Assembly (NCBI RefSeq): GCF_002355275.1
Contig: NZ_CP023449.1
Location: 1,094,001 to 1,158,000 of the forward strand
Reading direction: 5' to 3'
From: Rhizorhabdus dicambivorans
GTDB lineage: Bacteria; Pseudomonadota; Alphaproteobacteria; Sphingomonadales; Sphingomonadaceae
Length of the DNA: 64,000 bases
Part shown: one piece after another, positions 33,419-42,948 of the stretch
Numbering within the stretch: the stretch's first letter is position 1
Layout: every line of letters begins with the position of its first letter
Made by a program: the position numbers and the translations under genes
The notes under the pieces: model-generated
Seen by the model: the letters and a program-made list of their open reading frames with translations, nothing else
Database searches by the model: none
Told to the model about the DNA's origin: nothing

Positions 33419-35506
33419 ATGAACAGGCATGTAGGTGTAAGCGAAGCAGCTGCCGACACCGGCGCCGCCGGGGTGAAGTTGCCGCTTTTCCTGTTATCAT
33501 TCCATAGCCGTAATGAGCTCGGCGCGTTGATCGAGCGCACCGGCCGGCAGGTGATTGCGGGCCGTCGCGCCGAGGGTGCCGAGCGCCGCTTCATCTCCTC
33601 GGGCGCCACGGTCGCGGTGATCGACGCGCGCGGCGCGACCGCCGAGGCCGAGGGCGCCTGTGCCGCGCTCGCGGCGGCGGCACAATCGGCGGGATCGGCA
33701 CTGCTGGTGATCGCCGAGGATATCGCGGGGCTCGACCGGTGGTACGATCTCGGTGCCACCCATTATGTCGTGCCGCCTTTCGGCGAGGCCGAGCTGCGCA
33801 CCGCCCTCGCCTTCGCCGAACGCCATGTCGAGCGGGTGGTCGGCGGCGGCCGGGCCGCTTCGCAGCGCGCCGCTCTCCGGCTCGCGGAGTCGGAGGCGTG
33901 GATATGGAAGCCCGGGGAGCGCCTCGTCTCGCTCAGCCCTGCCTTCGCCGAGCGGATCGGCGCTGTGCGCGAGATCGTGCCGATGTCGATGCTGTTCCGG
34001 CTGATGGACCGGCCCAGCCGCCGCCTCGCCCGCGAAGCGATCGATCGGCTACTCGTCACCGGCCGCTCGACCGCCTTTGCCCATGGCAGCCGGGCGCAGG
34101 GTGACCGGCTTGCCCACCATATATCCTTTGACCGTGAACGCGGCGCCGTGGTCGCCTGGATCGAGGTCAGTCGCGGCGAGGCGGAACCCGAGCGCGAGGA
34201 TATCGACGCGCTGACCGGCTTGCCGACCGCGGATCGCATCCGTGGCTGGGTCGAAGCGCGGCTTGCCGACGAAGATGCGCCCGATCCTCGCTGCGCGTTG
34301 CTGATGCTGGGCGTGATGCGCTTCGGCCTTGTCAATGCCGCCTTCGGCCGGCCGACGGGCGATGCCGTGCTGCAGGGCGTCGCACGCCGTATAGAGCGGG
34401 TGATCGACCGGATCGGCCTCGGCAATGCGATGATCGCCCGCACCGCCGGTTCGGAGTTCACCATCGCCCTGGGCCCGCCGGTCAGCGCCGACAGCGCCGA
34501 ACTGATCGCCAACCGGTTGGTGGAAAGCGTCGCCTGGCCATTCGTCTCGGGGGATTCGCTGATCCCGCTGTCCTGTCGGGTCGGCATCACCGCGCTCGGT
34601 GGGGAGGGGCGGCGGGACGTCGGCACGCTGTTCCAGCGCGCCTCGGCCGCGCTCGCCGCCGCCAAGCACGGCGATTCCGGCCTGGTGCGCGCGCTCGATG
34701 CGGATAGCGAGGCAGAGGCGCACCGCCGCAACCAGCTCGAAATCGATCTTCGCCGCGCGCTCGATCATGACCAGATCGACATATTGTTCCAGCCGCAGGT
34801 CGATATCGGCACCGGCCGGATCATGGGGGTGGAGGCCCTGGCGCGCTGGAAGCATCCCCAGCTCGGTGAGCTTGGCGCCGTGCCGCTGTTCGCCACCGCG
34901 GCGCGCTCCGACTTCGTCGTCCAGCTCTCGACCTATGTCCAGCAGCGGGCGCTCGCCATCGCTTCCGCCTGGCCCGCGCATATGCAGGATATCCGCCTTG
35001 CGATGAATGTTACCGCGTCGGATATCGCCCAGCCCAATTTCGTCGACGATTTCCTCGACCGGGTCGATGCGGCCGGCTTTCCCCGCACCCGGCTGACCGT
35101 CGAGGTCACCGAAAGCGGGCTGATCTCGGATCTGGCGGGAGCCGCGGACCTGTTGGCACAGTTGCGGCGCGCAGGCCTGCGGATCGCGATCGACGATTTC
35201 GGCACCGGCTATTCGAGCCTCGCCTATCTCAAGGCGCTGCCGCTCGACTATCTCAAGATCGACAAGACCCTGGCCGAGGATATCACCGGTTCGACCCGCG
35301 ACCGCATCGTCGTGCGCGGGGTGATCGACATGGCCCGCTCGCTCGGCCTCGCGGTGATTACCGAGGGCGTCGAGACCAAGGCCCAGCTCGCGCTGCTGGC
35401 CCGCGAAGGCTGCAACTATTATCAGGGCTTCCTCTGCTCCCCCCCGATCGACAGCCAGCGCCTCCAGGCCCTGGTCGCGGAGCAGGAGGTGGAGGCGGCC
35501 GGCTGA
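33419..35506 (+). CDS. GGDEF(degenerate)-EAL protein, probable c-di-GMP phosphodiesterase
   Basis: A 695-residue protein. Residues ~15-150 look like a degenerate receiver-type domain. Residues ~150-260 are a PAS-like region. Residues ~265-430 are a GGDEF domain whose active site reads TAGSEF instead of GGDEF, so cyclase activity is not expected. The EAL domain at ~440-690 is intact: VEALARWKHP, NVTASD, EVTESG, DDFGTGYSSL, LKIDK. The likely activity is c-di-GMP hydrolysis. No signal peptide or membrane segment is seen, so it is cytoplasmic. The ATG at 33419 has a weak ribosome site; an upstream in-frame ATG at 33377 is possible. It is divergent from moaA and convergent with mfd. Confidence 0.85.
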   Translation: MNRHVGVSEAAADTGAAGVKLPLFLLSFHSRNELGALIERTGRQVIAGRRAEGAERRFISSGATVAVIDARGATAEAEGACAALAAAAQSAGSALLVIAEDIAGLDRWYDLGATHYVVPPFGEAELRTALAFAERHVERVVGGGRAASQRAALRLAESEAWIWKPGERLVSLSPAFAERIGAVREIVPMSMLFRLMDRPSRRLAREAIDRLLVTGRSTAFAHGSRAQGDRLAHHISFDRERGAVVAWIEVSRGEAEPEREDIDALTGLPTADRIRGWVEARLADEDAPDPRCALLMLGVMRFGLVNAAFGRPTGDAVLQGVARRIERVIDRIGLGNAMIARTAGSEFTIALGPPVSADSAELIANRLVESVAWPFVSGDSLIPLSCRVGITALGGEGRRDVGTLFQRASAALAAAKHGDSGLVRALDADSEAEAHRRNQLEIDLRRALDHDQIDILFQPQVDIGTGRIMGVEALARWKHPQLGELGAVPLFATAARSDFVVQLSTYVQQRALAIASAWPAHMQDIRLAMNVTASDIAQPNFVDDFLDRVDAAGFPRTRLTVEVTESGLISDLAGAADLLAQLRRAGLRIAIDDFGTGYSSLAYLKALPLDYLKIDKTLAEDITGSTRDRIVVRGVIDMARSLGLAVITEGVETKAQLALLAREGCNYYQGFLCSPPIDSQRLQALVAEQEVEAAG

Positions 35507-35543
35507 TATTTCTCCCCTTCCTGAAAGGGAGGAGTGGGGGGTA

Positions 35544-35560
35544 GGCGCACGCGGTGCGCC
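35544..35560. terminator. Hairpin between convergent EAL and mfd genes
   Basis: Perfect 7-base-pair stem GGCGCAC-GCG-GTGCGCC, just after the mfd stop on its strand and 38 bases after the EAL gene. There is no T-run, so terminator function is uncertain. Confidence 0.4.
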
Positions 35561-35565
35561 TCTGG

Positions 35566-38500
35566 TCACCCGATGATCTTCGCCAGTCCCCGCGACAATT
35601 GCAGTGCGCCGTTCAGCCGGTTCTCCGGGTCGGGCCAGTTGCGGGTGATCACCAGCCGGCTGTCGGGGCGCAGCCTGGCGCTGTCCTTCAGCCGGTCGAC
35701 ATAGGCGAGCAGCCCCGGCAGGTCGGGAAACTGATCGTTGTGGAAGCTCACCAGCGCGCCGCGCGGGCCGGTGTCGATCTTGGCGACGCAGGCCTTGCGG
35801 CAGTTGAGCTTGATCTCGATCACGGTCAGCAGGTTCTGGGTCGCCTGCGGCAGCTTGCCGAAGCGGTCGATCAGCTCGGCGGCGAAGCTTTCGATCTCGG
35901 CGCGGGTCTCGATCTCGTTCATGCGGCGATAGAGGCCCATGCGCAGGTCGAGGTCGGGGACATAGTCCTCGGGGATCAGGATCGGCGTGTCGACATTGAT
36001 CTGCGGCGAGAAATTCTCGCGCTTCAGCTCGGACGCCAACCCGCCGGCCTTGGCCTCGAGGATCGCCTCCTCCAGCATCGATTGGTACAGCTCGAAGCCG
36101 ACCTCCTTGATATGGCCCGATTGCTCGTCGCCCAGCAGATTGCCCGCGCCGCGTATGTCGAGGTCGTGGCTCGCGATCTGGAATCCCGCGCCCAGCGTGT
36201 CGATGTTCTGCAGGATGTGGAGCCGCTTCTCGGCGGTTTCGGTCATCCCCTTGTCGCCGGTCGTCAGATAGGCGTAGGCGCGCGTCTTCGACCGGCCGAC
36301 CCGCCCGCGCAACTGATAGAGCTGGGCGAGGCCGAAGCGATCGGCGCGGTTGACGATCAGCGTGTTGGCCGACGGGATGTCCAGCCCGCTCTCGATGATC
36401 GTGGTCGAGACGAGGATGTCGAACTTCTTGTCGTAGAAGGCCGACATCCGCTCCTCGACCTCGCTCGGCGCCATCTGGCCGTGCGCGACGACATAGGAGA
36501 CCTCGGGCACCTCCTTGCGCAGATAGTCCTCGATGTCGGGCAGGTCCTTGATCCTGGGCGTGACGAGGAAGCTCTGTCCGCCGCGATAATGTTCGCGCAG
36601 CAGCGCCTCGCGGATCACCACCCCGTCCCAGGGCGCGACATAGGTGCGCACCGCGAGGCGGTCGACCGGCGGGGTCTGGATCACGCTCAGCTCGCGCAGG
36701 CCCGACATCGCCATCTGCAAGGTGCGCGGGATCGGCGTCGCGGTCAGCGTCAGCATATGGACGTCGGTCTTGAGCGCCTTCAGCCGCTCCTTGTGGGTGA
36801 CGCCGAAGCGCTGCTCCTCGTCGACGATGACGAGGCCGAGCCGCTTGAACTCGATCCCCTTGGCCAGCAGCGCATGGGTGCCGATGACGATGTCGATGGA
36901 CCCGTCGGCGAGCCCGTCCTTGGTCTTCTTTGCCTCGCCCGCCGTCACGAGGCGGGAGAGATGGCCGATATTCACCGGCATGTTGTGGAAGCGCTCGACG
37001 AAATTGCGGTAATGCTGCCGGGCGAGCAGGGTGGTCGGGCAGATCAGCGCCACCTGCATTCCGCCCAGTGCCGCGACGAAGGCGGCACGCAGCGCCACCT
37101 CGGTCTTGCCGAAGCCGACGTCGCCGCAGACCAGCCGGTCCATCGGTTTGCCCGCCGCCAGATCCTCGATCACGTCGGCGATCGCACGGTCCTGGTCCTC
37201 GGTCTCCTGATAGGGGAAGCGGTCGACGAACTCGTTATACCCGCTCTCGGGTTCCACCGCTTCGGCGGGGCGCAGCGCGCGTTCGGCGGCGGTCTTGATC
37301 AACTCGCCTGCGATCTCGCGGATCCGCTCCTTCATCCGCGCCTTGCGGGTCTGCCAGCCGACCCCGCCCAGCTTGTCGAGCTGCACGCCCTCATTCTCTG
37401 CGCCGTAACGGCTCAGCACGTCGATATTCTCGACGGGGACGTAAAGCTTATCGCCGCCATGATAGCTCAGCGCCACGCAGTCGTGCGGCGCTTTGGCGAC
37501 GGGGATCGAGGTTAGCCCCTCATAGCGGCCGATGCCGTGATCCATATGGACGACAAGATCGCCGGGGCTGAGCGTCGCCAGTTCCTGCAGGAAGGCGTCT
37601 GCCGATTTCTTGCGCTTCTGCCGCCGGACCAGCCGGTCGCCGAGCATGTCCTGTTCGGTGAGCAGCGCGATATCGCCGCTGGTGAAGCCATGGTCGAGCG
37701 GCAGGACCGCGAGCGCGACCCGGGCGAGCCCGCTGCCCAGCGACTTGCCCGGCGCGGGCTGGGATATCGCCCCCTGCCAGTCGTCGGCCAGATCGATCCG
37801 CTCCAGCCCATGCTCGGCCAGCAGCCCGGCGAAGCGCTCGCGCGATCCGGTCGAATAGCTGGCGAGCACCACCGTCTTGCCCGCCTTGCCCAGCGCTTCG
37901 ACATGCTCGACGACGGCGTCGTAGATGTTGACGCCCTGGGTCCGCTCGGGCGCGAAGTCGCGGGCGCCCTCGACGCCGAGGTCGATCACCCGCTTGCTCT
38001 CGGGCTCGGCGAACGGGGTGACGAGGTGGATCGGCCGGTCGGCGATCGTATCGCGCCATTGCTCGGCCGACAGATAGAGTTCGCCCGGTTCCAGCGGGCG
38101 ATAGCTGCCCGGATCGGCGGTCCGCGCGCGCACGCGGTTGGCGTGATAGTCGGCGATCGCCTCGAACCGCGCCTCGGCCGCCTTCACCGTGCCCGCCTCG
38201 CGCAGGATCAGGTCGTCGGGCGAGAGATGGTCGAACAATGTCTCCAGCCGCTCCTCGAACAGCGGCAGCCAATGGTCCATGCCGGCCAGGCGGCGCCCAT
38301 CGGACACGGCCTGGTAGATCGGGTCTCCGGTCGCGGTCGCGCCGAAACGCTCGCGATAGCGGCCCCGGAAACGCTTGATCGTCTCCTCATCGAGCAGCGC
38401 CTCGGCCGCCGGCAGCAGGGTGAAGCCGTCAATCGGGCCGATCGTCCGCTGGTCGGTGGCGTCGAACTGGCGGACGCTCTCGATCTCGTCGCCGAAGAAG

Positions 38501-39057
38501 TCGAGCCGCAGCGCATGGGGCTCGCCCGCCGGGAACAGGTCGACGAGGCTGCCGCGCACCGCATATTCGCCATGCTCGGTGACGGTGTCGGTGCGGACAT
38601 AGCCGTTCGCCTGGAGCAGGGCCGCGAGCCGATCCCGGTCGATCCGCTCGCCCGGTGCCAGCCGCGCGACCAGCTGGCGGATGCGGAAGGGGGTGAGCAC
38701 CCGCTGGCTGACCGCGTTGATGGTGGTCGCGACCAGCGTCGGGCCCTTGGGGCTGGACTGCAAGGCATGCAGCGCCGCCAGCCGCTCGCTGGTCGCGCGC
38801 AGCGCCGGGCTGGCGCGGTCATAGGGCAGGCAGTCCCAGGCGGGAAACATCACCACGTCCAGTTCGGGCGCGAAATAGCGGGCGGCTTCGGCCAGCGCGT
38901 GCATCGCCTGGTCGTCGGACGCGACGAAGACGAGCCGCCCGCCCCTGGCAACGGCGGCCCGCGCAAGATCGGCCACCAGCCATGGCTGGAAGCCGGCCGG
39001 CGCGCGCGACAGGGTCAACGCTTCGGAGGACTGGAGGATGCGGGTAAGGTCGGTCAT
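35566..39057 (-). CDS. mfd: Transcription-repair coupling factor
   Basis: A 1163-residue DNA translocase that removes RNA polymerase stalled at lesions and recruits UvrA. The UvrB-homology domain is at ~1-350, followed by the RNAP-interaction domain (DLVVHMDHGIGRYEGL, about 510). The helicase domains carry CGDVGFGKTEVALRAA (Walker A) and VIVDEEQRFG, then a C-terminal TRCF domain. The length is normal. The gene is single, with an intergenic palindromic element between it and sdhE. Confidence 0.97.
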   Translation of the reverse strand: MTDLTRILQSSEALTLSRAPAGFQPWLVADLARAAVARGGRLVFVASDDQAMHALAEAARYFAPELDVVMFPAWDCLPYDRASPALRATSERLAALHALQSSPKGPTLVATTINAVSQRVLTPFRIRQLVARLAPGERIDRDRLAALLQANGYVRTDTVTEHGEYAVRGSLVDLFPAGEPHALRLDFFGDEIESVRQFDATDQRTIGPIDGFTLLPAAEALLDEETIKRFRGRYRERFGATATGDPIYQAVSDGRRLAGMDHWLPLFEERLETLFDHLSPDDLILREAGTVKAAEARFEAIADYHANRVRARTADPGSYRPLEPGELYLSAEQWRDTIADRPIHLVTPFAEPESKRVIDLGVEGARDFAPERTQGVNIYDAVVEHVEALGKAGKTVVLASYSTGSRERFAGLLAEHGLERIDLADDWQGAISQPAPGKSLGSGLARVALAVLPLDHGFTSGDIALLTEQDMLGDRLVRRQKRKKSADAFLQELATLSPGDLVVHMDHGIGRYEGLTSIPVAKAPHDCVALSYHGGDKLYVPVENIDVLSRYGAENEGVQLDKLGGVGWQTRKARMKERIREIAGELIKTAAERALRPAEAVEPESGYNEFVDRFPYQETEDQDRAIADVIEDLAAGKPMDRLVCGDVGFGKTEVALRAAFVAALGGMQVALICPTTLLARQHYRNFVERFHNMPVNIGHLSRLVTAGEAKKTKDGLADGSIDIVIGTHALLAKGIEFKRLGLVIVDEEQRFGVTHKERLKALKTDVHMLTLTATPIPRTLQMAMSGLRELSVIQTPPVDRLAVRTYVAPWDGVVIREALLREHYRGGQSFLVTPRIKDLPDIEDYLRKEVPEVSYVVAHGQMAPSEVEERMSAFYDKKFDILVSTTIIESGLDIPSANTLIVNRADRFGLAQLYQLRGRVGRSKTRAYAYLTTGDKGMTETAEKRLHILQNIDTLGAGFQIASHDLDIRGAGNLLGDEQSGHIKEVGFELYQSMLEEAILEAKAGGLASELKRENFSPQINVDTPILIPEDYVPDLDLRMGLYRRMNEIETRAEIESFAAELIDRFGKLPQATQNLLTVIEIKLNCRKACVAKIDTGPRGALVSFHNDQFPDLPGLLAYVDRLKDSARLRPDSRLVITRNWPDPENRLNGALQLSRGLAKIIG

Positions 39058-39076
39058 GGGCAGTTCAGTGAAAAAC

Positions 39077-39151
39077 TTCCGTTCGTCCCGAGCGAAGTCG
39101 AGGGACGCTGGCTCCCGGAACGTGTCTCGACTTCGCTCGACACGAACGGAA
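39077..39151. repeat. Intergenic inverted repeat, sphingomonad type
   Basis: Two nearly complementary arms of about 31 bases (39077-39107 and 39121-39151) with 13 bases between, containing GAGCGAAGTCGAG and CTCGACTTCGCTC. Such elements are dispersed between genes in many sphingomonad genomes. It can form a long hairpin and may end sdhE-side transcription towards mfd. Confidence 0.75.
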
Positions 39152-39165
39152 AGGGGATCAGGGCC

Positions 39166-39432
39166 TCACTGCGGAATCTCGACATAGTCGATGCGCTGCA
39201 TCCGCTCCATCAGCGGGTTCTGCCATTCGGGCGGCACGGGGATGCTCCCCATCACCCAGCCCAGTATATCGGCATCCTCCTGGCCGAGCAGTGCTTCGTA
39301 CCAGTCGAGCGCGGTCTCGTCCCACCCGGCGTGGAAGCGGTCGAAGAAGCAGCCCATCGTATAGTCGGCTTCTCGGGTTCCCCGGTGCCAGGCGCGGAAG
39401 CGCAGGCGTTTCAGGCGGTCTTCGCGGTTCAT
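39166..39432 (-). CDS. sdhE: Succinate dehydrogenase assembly factor 2 (SdhE)
   Basis: An 88-residue protein that helps attach FAD to SdhA. It has the RGxxE motif (HRGTREAD), the family's compact five-helix length, and DWYEALLGQEDADILGW typical of alphaproteobacterial members. It is divergent from recG with a 71-base gap, an order seen in many alphaproteobacteria. Confidence 0.93.
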   Translation of the reverse strand: MNREDRLKRLRFRAWHRGTREADYTMGCFFDRFHAGWDETALDWYEALLGQEDADILGWVMGSIPVPPEWQNPLMERMQRIDYVEIPQ

Positions 39433-39503
39433 ATTCTTCCAATGGCGATAGGCCGGCAGGCTGTTGGCAAGCCTGTCGGGGACACATAGAAGGCCAGATA
39501 ATC

Positions 39504-41564
39504 ATGCGGCCCGACATTCTCAATCCATTGTTCGCCGAGGTGGAGGCGCTGAAGGGCGTCGGCCCCGCCATCGCCAAGCCGCTGCGCAAGCTGGAGCTGG
39601 AGCGGGTGGTCGACCTGCTCTTCCACCTCCCCACCGGATCGATCGAGCGCAAGCCCGTGGAGACCGTCGAGGCGGAGGATGCCGGGCGGATCGTCACCGT
39701 GCGGCTGGTGCCGGTCAGCTATCGTGCCTCGGGCGGGCGCGGGCCGTTCCGGGTCGGCGCGACCGATCAGGCCGGCAATGTCGTCCAGCTCGTCTATTTC
39801 GGCGGCAATCCCGGCTGGGCGAAGAAGCTGCTGCCGATCGGTGAGCCGCGCATCGTCTCGGGCAGGCTCGATCTCTATGGGCAGGAATTGCAGATCGTCC
39901 ATCCCGATCATGTCCTGCCGCCCGCCGAAGCGGCCGACCTGCCGACCCGCGAGAGCGTCTATCCACAGTCGGAGGGGCTCACCTCCCGCCGCATCTGTCA
40001 GCTGGTCGAACAGGCCATGCTGCGCGCGCCCGAGCTTCCCGAGTGGATCGAGCCCAGCCTGCTCCAGACGCGCGGCTGGCCCGGCTGGCGGGAGGCGCTG
40101 GTCCGCCTCCACGCCGATCCGCAGGACGAGGCCGCGCGCGCGCGCCTCGCCTATGACGAACTGTTCGCGAACCAGCTGGCGCTGATGCTGGTCCGCGCCT
40201 CCTCGCGCCGCCGCAAGGGGCTGCCGTTGAAGGGTGACGGCCGGCTGCGCGATCAGCTGAAGCTCCCCTATACTCCCACTGGCGCACAGAGCCGGACGAT
40301 AGCCGAGATCGAGGGCGATCTGGTCCAGTCCGCGCCAATGACCCGGCTGCTCCAGGGCGATGTCGGCGCGGGCAAGACGCTGGTGGCGACGATGGCGCTG
40401 CTGGTAGCGGTGGAGGCGGGGGCGCAGGGTGCGTTGCTCGCGCCGACCGAGATTCTCGCCCGCCAGCATTATGACACGCTCGGCCGCACGCTTGCCGGCC
40501 TGCCGGTCAACATCGCTATCCTCACAGGGCGGGAGAAGGGCAAGGCGCGCGAGGCGACCTTGATGGGCCTGGCTGACGGATCGATCGACATCCTCGTCGG
40601 CACCCATGCGATCTTCCAGGAGAAGGTCGGCTACCGGAAGCTCGGCCTCGCCGTGGTCGACGAGCAGCACCGCTTCGGCGTCGCCCAGCGGATGATGCTC
40701 CAGGCCAAGGCCGATCGCCCACCGCACCTCCTCGTCATGACCGCGACGCCGATCCCGCGCACCCTGACCCTCAGCCATTATGGCGAGATGGACGTCAGCC
40801 GCTTGGACGAGATGCCGCCCGGCCGCCAGCCGATCGAGACCCGCGTGATCGCGGGTGAGCGGCTTGATGAGATCGCCGGCGCGCTCGGCCGCCATCTCGC
40901 CGCCGGTCGCCAGGCTTACTGGGTCTGCCCGCTGGTCGAGGAGAGCGAGCAGTCAGACCTGGCGGCGGCCGAAAGTCGCGCCGAAAGCCTGCGGCAATTG
41001 TTCGGCGACAAGGTCGGCGTCGTCCATGGCCGGATGAAGGGCCCGGAGAAGGACGCGGTGATGGCCGATTTCTCGGCGGGCAGGCTCGGCGTGCTCGTCG
41101 CCACCACGGTGATCGAGGTCGGCGTTGATGTCCCCAACGCTACCCTGATGATCATCGAGGGCGCGGATCGCTTCGGTCTTGCCCAGCTCCACCAGCTGCG
41201 CGGGCGGGTTGGGCGCGGCGACCAGCGCTCGGTCTGCCTGCTGCTGCGCGGCAACGCCCTATCCGAAACCTCGCGCGCGCGGCTTGCGCTGATGCGCGAG
41301 ACCAATGACGGCTTCCGCATCGCCGAGGAGGACCTGCGCCTGCGCGGTGCGGGTGATATCCTCGGCACCAAGCAGTCCGGCGAGGCCGCCTTCCGCCTCG
41401 CCACGCCCGAGCGTACCGCCCTGCTGATCGACACTGCCACCCAGGACGCCCGCCTGCTGGTCGATCGCGACGGCGGCCTCGACAGCGAACGCGGTCAGGC
41501 GGCGCGGACCGCGCTCTACCTGTTCGAACGCGACGCGGCGGTGGGGCTGCTGCGGGCGGGGTGA
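39504..41564 (+). CDS. recG: ATP-dependent DNA helicase RecG
   Basis: A 686-residue helicase that remodels stalled replication forks. The N-terminal wedge/OB domain (about 1-230; KGVGPAIAKPLRKLELERV) precedes the helicase domains with GDVGAGKTLVA and VVDEQHRFG, and QLRGRVGRG near the end. The ATG at 39504 (MRPDIL) is chosen over the long open upstream frame, which runs through sdhE. Length and motifs are normal. Confidence 0.96.
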   Translation: MRPDILNPLFAEVEALKGVGPAIAKPLRKLELERVVDLLFHLPTGSIERKPVETVEAEDAGRIVTVRLVPVSYRASGGRGPFRVGATDQAGNVVQLVYFGGNPGWAKKLLPIGEPRIVSGRLDLYGQELQIVHPDHVLPPAEAADLPTRESVYPQSEGLTSRRICQLVEQAMLRAPELPEWIEPSLLQTRGWPGWREALVRLHADPQDEAARARLAYDELFANQLALMLVRASSRRRKGLPLKGDGRLRDQLKLPYTPTGAQSRTIAEIEGDLVQSAPMTRLLQGDVGAGKTLVATMALLVAVEAGAQGALLAPTEILARQHYDTLGRTLAGLPVNIAILTGREKGKAREATLMGLADGSIDILVGTHAIFQEKVGYRKLGLAVVDEQHRFGVAQRMMLQAKADRPPHLLVMTATPIPRTLTLSHYGEMDVSRLDEMPPGRQPIETRVIAGERLDEIAGALGRHLAAGRQAYWVCPLVEESEQSDLAAAESRAESLRQLFGDKVGVVHGRMKGPEKDAVMADFSAGRLGVLVATTVIEVGVDVPNATLMIIEGADRFGLAQLHQLRGRVGRGDQRSVCLLLRGNALSETSRARLALMRETNDGFRIAEEDLRLRGAGDILGTKQSGEAAFRLATPERTALLIDTATQDARLLVDRDGGLDSERGQAARTALYLFERDAAVGLLRAG

Positions 41565-41570
41565 CGAATA

Positions 41571-41618
41571 ATTTGCCGATAATCGATATATAATTTATTG
41601 TTTTTCGATAAATGATTC
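41571..41618 (+). promoter_or_regulatory. AT-rich promoter with repeated CGATAAT-like half-sites
   Basis: An AT-rich stretch in a GC-rich setting just before the DUF2975/HTH pair. It contains CGATAAT, CGATATATAA and TCGATAAAT in tandem, which could be operator half-sites for the HTH protein encoded downstream (autoregulation is inference). Confidence 0.45.
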
Positions 41619-41629
41619 GGAGGCGTGCC

Positions 41630-42148
41630 ATGAGCCGTTCGTCGATCCTGCCGTTCACATGGGTATTCCTGCGTCTGGTGATCCTGCTCAACTGGCTGGG
41701 CGGGGCGGCGATCCTCGCTCTGCTGATCGCGACTGTCGTCTTCCAGCAATGGAGCATGAAGGCGCTCGGTATCACCCAGGCGTCCGGCATCCCCGCGATG
41801 CTGCCCGGCCTGCAGGCGATCGCGGTGCTGGGCCTGGTTGCGATTCCGCTCAACCATGCCGTGCTCAGCCGGCTGCTGCCGATGATCGAGACCGTCCGGC
41901 GCGGCGATCCTTTCGTCGGGGCCAATGCCCTGCGGCTCCGCACGATCGCCTGGGTGCTGCTGGCGCTCCAATTGCTCAGCATCGCCATCGGTGCGATTGG
42001 CCGGGCGCTGTCGACACCCGGCCATCCGCTTCATCTCGATGCCGGCTTTTCGATTAGCGGCTGGCTGGCGGTGTTGCTCACCTTCATCCTCGCCCGCGTG
42101 TTCGCCGCGGGCACCTTGATGCGTGAGGACCTGGAAGGGATGATCTGA
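41630..42148 (+). CDS. DUF2975 membrane protein
   Basis: A 172-residue protein with four predicted membrane helices (about 12-36, 58-80, 100-123, 142-160), matching DUF2975. The ATG at 41630 is chosen for the GGAGGC ribosome site; an upstream ATG at 41612 lacks one. Its last base overlaps the ATG of a YozG-like HTH gene. DUF2975 and this HTH type form a conserved two-gene unit of unknown role, possibly toxin-antitoxin-like or a membrane-linked regulator. Confidence 0.85.
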   Translation: MSRSSILPFTWVFLRLVILLNWLGGAAILALLIATVVFQQWSMKALGITQASGIPAMLPGLQAIAVLGLVAIPLNHAVLSRLLPMIETVRRGDPFVGANALRLRTIAWVLLALQLLSIAIGAIGRALSTPGHPLHLDAGFSISGWLAVLLTFILARVFAAGTLMREDLEGMI

Positions 42149-42360
42149 TGGCGGTCGTCATCCGGCTCGATGATCTGCTGCACGAACGGCGCATGACCTT
42201 GACCGAGTTGGCTGAGCGGGTCGACATCACCCTCGCCAATCTATCGATCCTCAAGACCGGCAAGGCGCGGGCGATCCGCTTTTCCACCCTGGAGGCGATC
42301 TGCGCCGCTTTGGACTGTCAGCCCGGCGACCTGATGGCCTTCGAACCCGACGGAGACTGA
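42148..42360 (+). CDS. Small HTH (XRE/YozG-like) regulator
   Basis: A 70-residue DNA-binding protein, almost entirely one XRE helix-turn-helix (MTLTELAERVDITLANLSIL) followed by the YozG-type end (LEAICAALDCQPGDLMAFEP). It starts on the last base of the DUF2975 stop. It probably represses its own operon from the AT-rich site at 41571-41618. Confidence 0.9.
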   Translation: MAVVIRLDDLLHERRMTLTELAERVDITLANLSILKTGKARAIRFSTLEAICAALDCQPGDLMAFEPDGD

Positions 42361-42368
42361 TGGGGGAT

Positions 42369-42399
42369 GGCGGCGCGGCCGGGGGGACGCCGCGCCGCC
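42369..42399 (+). terminator. GC hairpin after the DUF2975/HTH operon
   Basis: Perfect 10-base-pair stem GGCGGCGCGG / CCGCGCCGCC starting 9 bases after the HTH stop, without a T-run. It may be a terminator or RNA 3'-end stabiliser. Confidence 0.45.
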
Positions 42400-42444
42400 T
42401 CGCAACCCGACCTCAAGGGAGGGATCGGGCTCGCGAAACGGATG

Positions 42445-42810
42445 TCAGCCCATCGGCCAGCGCTGGCGCTTCTGCTTGGCGGCGTTGAGCATCGCCGTAT
42501 AGGCATAATGGTCGATCGGTTTGATGAACTCGGCACCCACCCGGCCGCCCAGCGACCAGACGACCTTCGCGGTCACCTGGCCCAGCCGGGGAAGGGCGAG
42601 GCGGACGATCGAACCCTTGGGTGTCTCGCCATATTCGCGCACCATGAAGCCGAGCGGCGAGATGTTCACCAGCAGAACGTCGCTGCCCTGATGGTCCTTG
42701 ACGAACATGCGGGTCGGCAGCGCCACCTCGTCGCGCGGCGCCCGGCGCTGCTCGGCATATTTGGCGTCGTCATCGACATCGGTCGTCAATATTTGCGCGC
42801 TCTTGGTCAT
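42445..42810 (-). CDS. PilZ-domain protein
   Basis: A 121-residue cytoplasmic PilZ protein that can bind c-di-GMP. The RxxxR element appears as QRRAPRDEV, and the second motif, usually (D/N)xSxxG, as NISPLGFM. Both halves are intact, so binding is likely. The partner is unknown. A c-di-GMP phosphodiesterase gene lies 7 kb away, but there is no operon link. Confidence 0.88.
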   Translation of the reverse strand: MTKSAQILTTDVDDDAKYAEQRRAPRDEVALPTRMFVKDHQGSDVLLVNISPLGFMVREYGETPKGSIVRLALPRLGQVTAKVVWSLGGRVGAEFIKPIDHYAYTAMLNAAKQKRQRWPMG

Positions 42811-42948
42811 GGTCTCATGTCCTTGTTACCACACGAGAATTGCCTAGCGGCTTTGCCAACTCCTTAAATGTTTCGGTGAATCAGGGGTTAAGCCCGATTA
42901 TTGCGACCAAGGTCTATGATCGTAACCGAAACGATCATGCGCGCCCCG

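Noticed and set aside
35554-39489. Two long + strand open frames (35554-37515 and 37537-39489) opposite mfd
   Set aside because: Codon-bias shadows of mfd; no recognisable domains.
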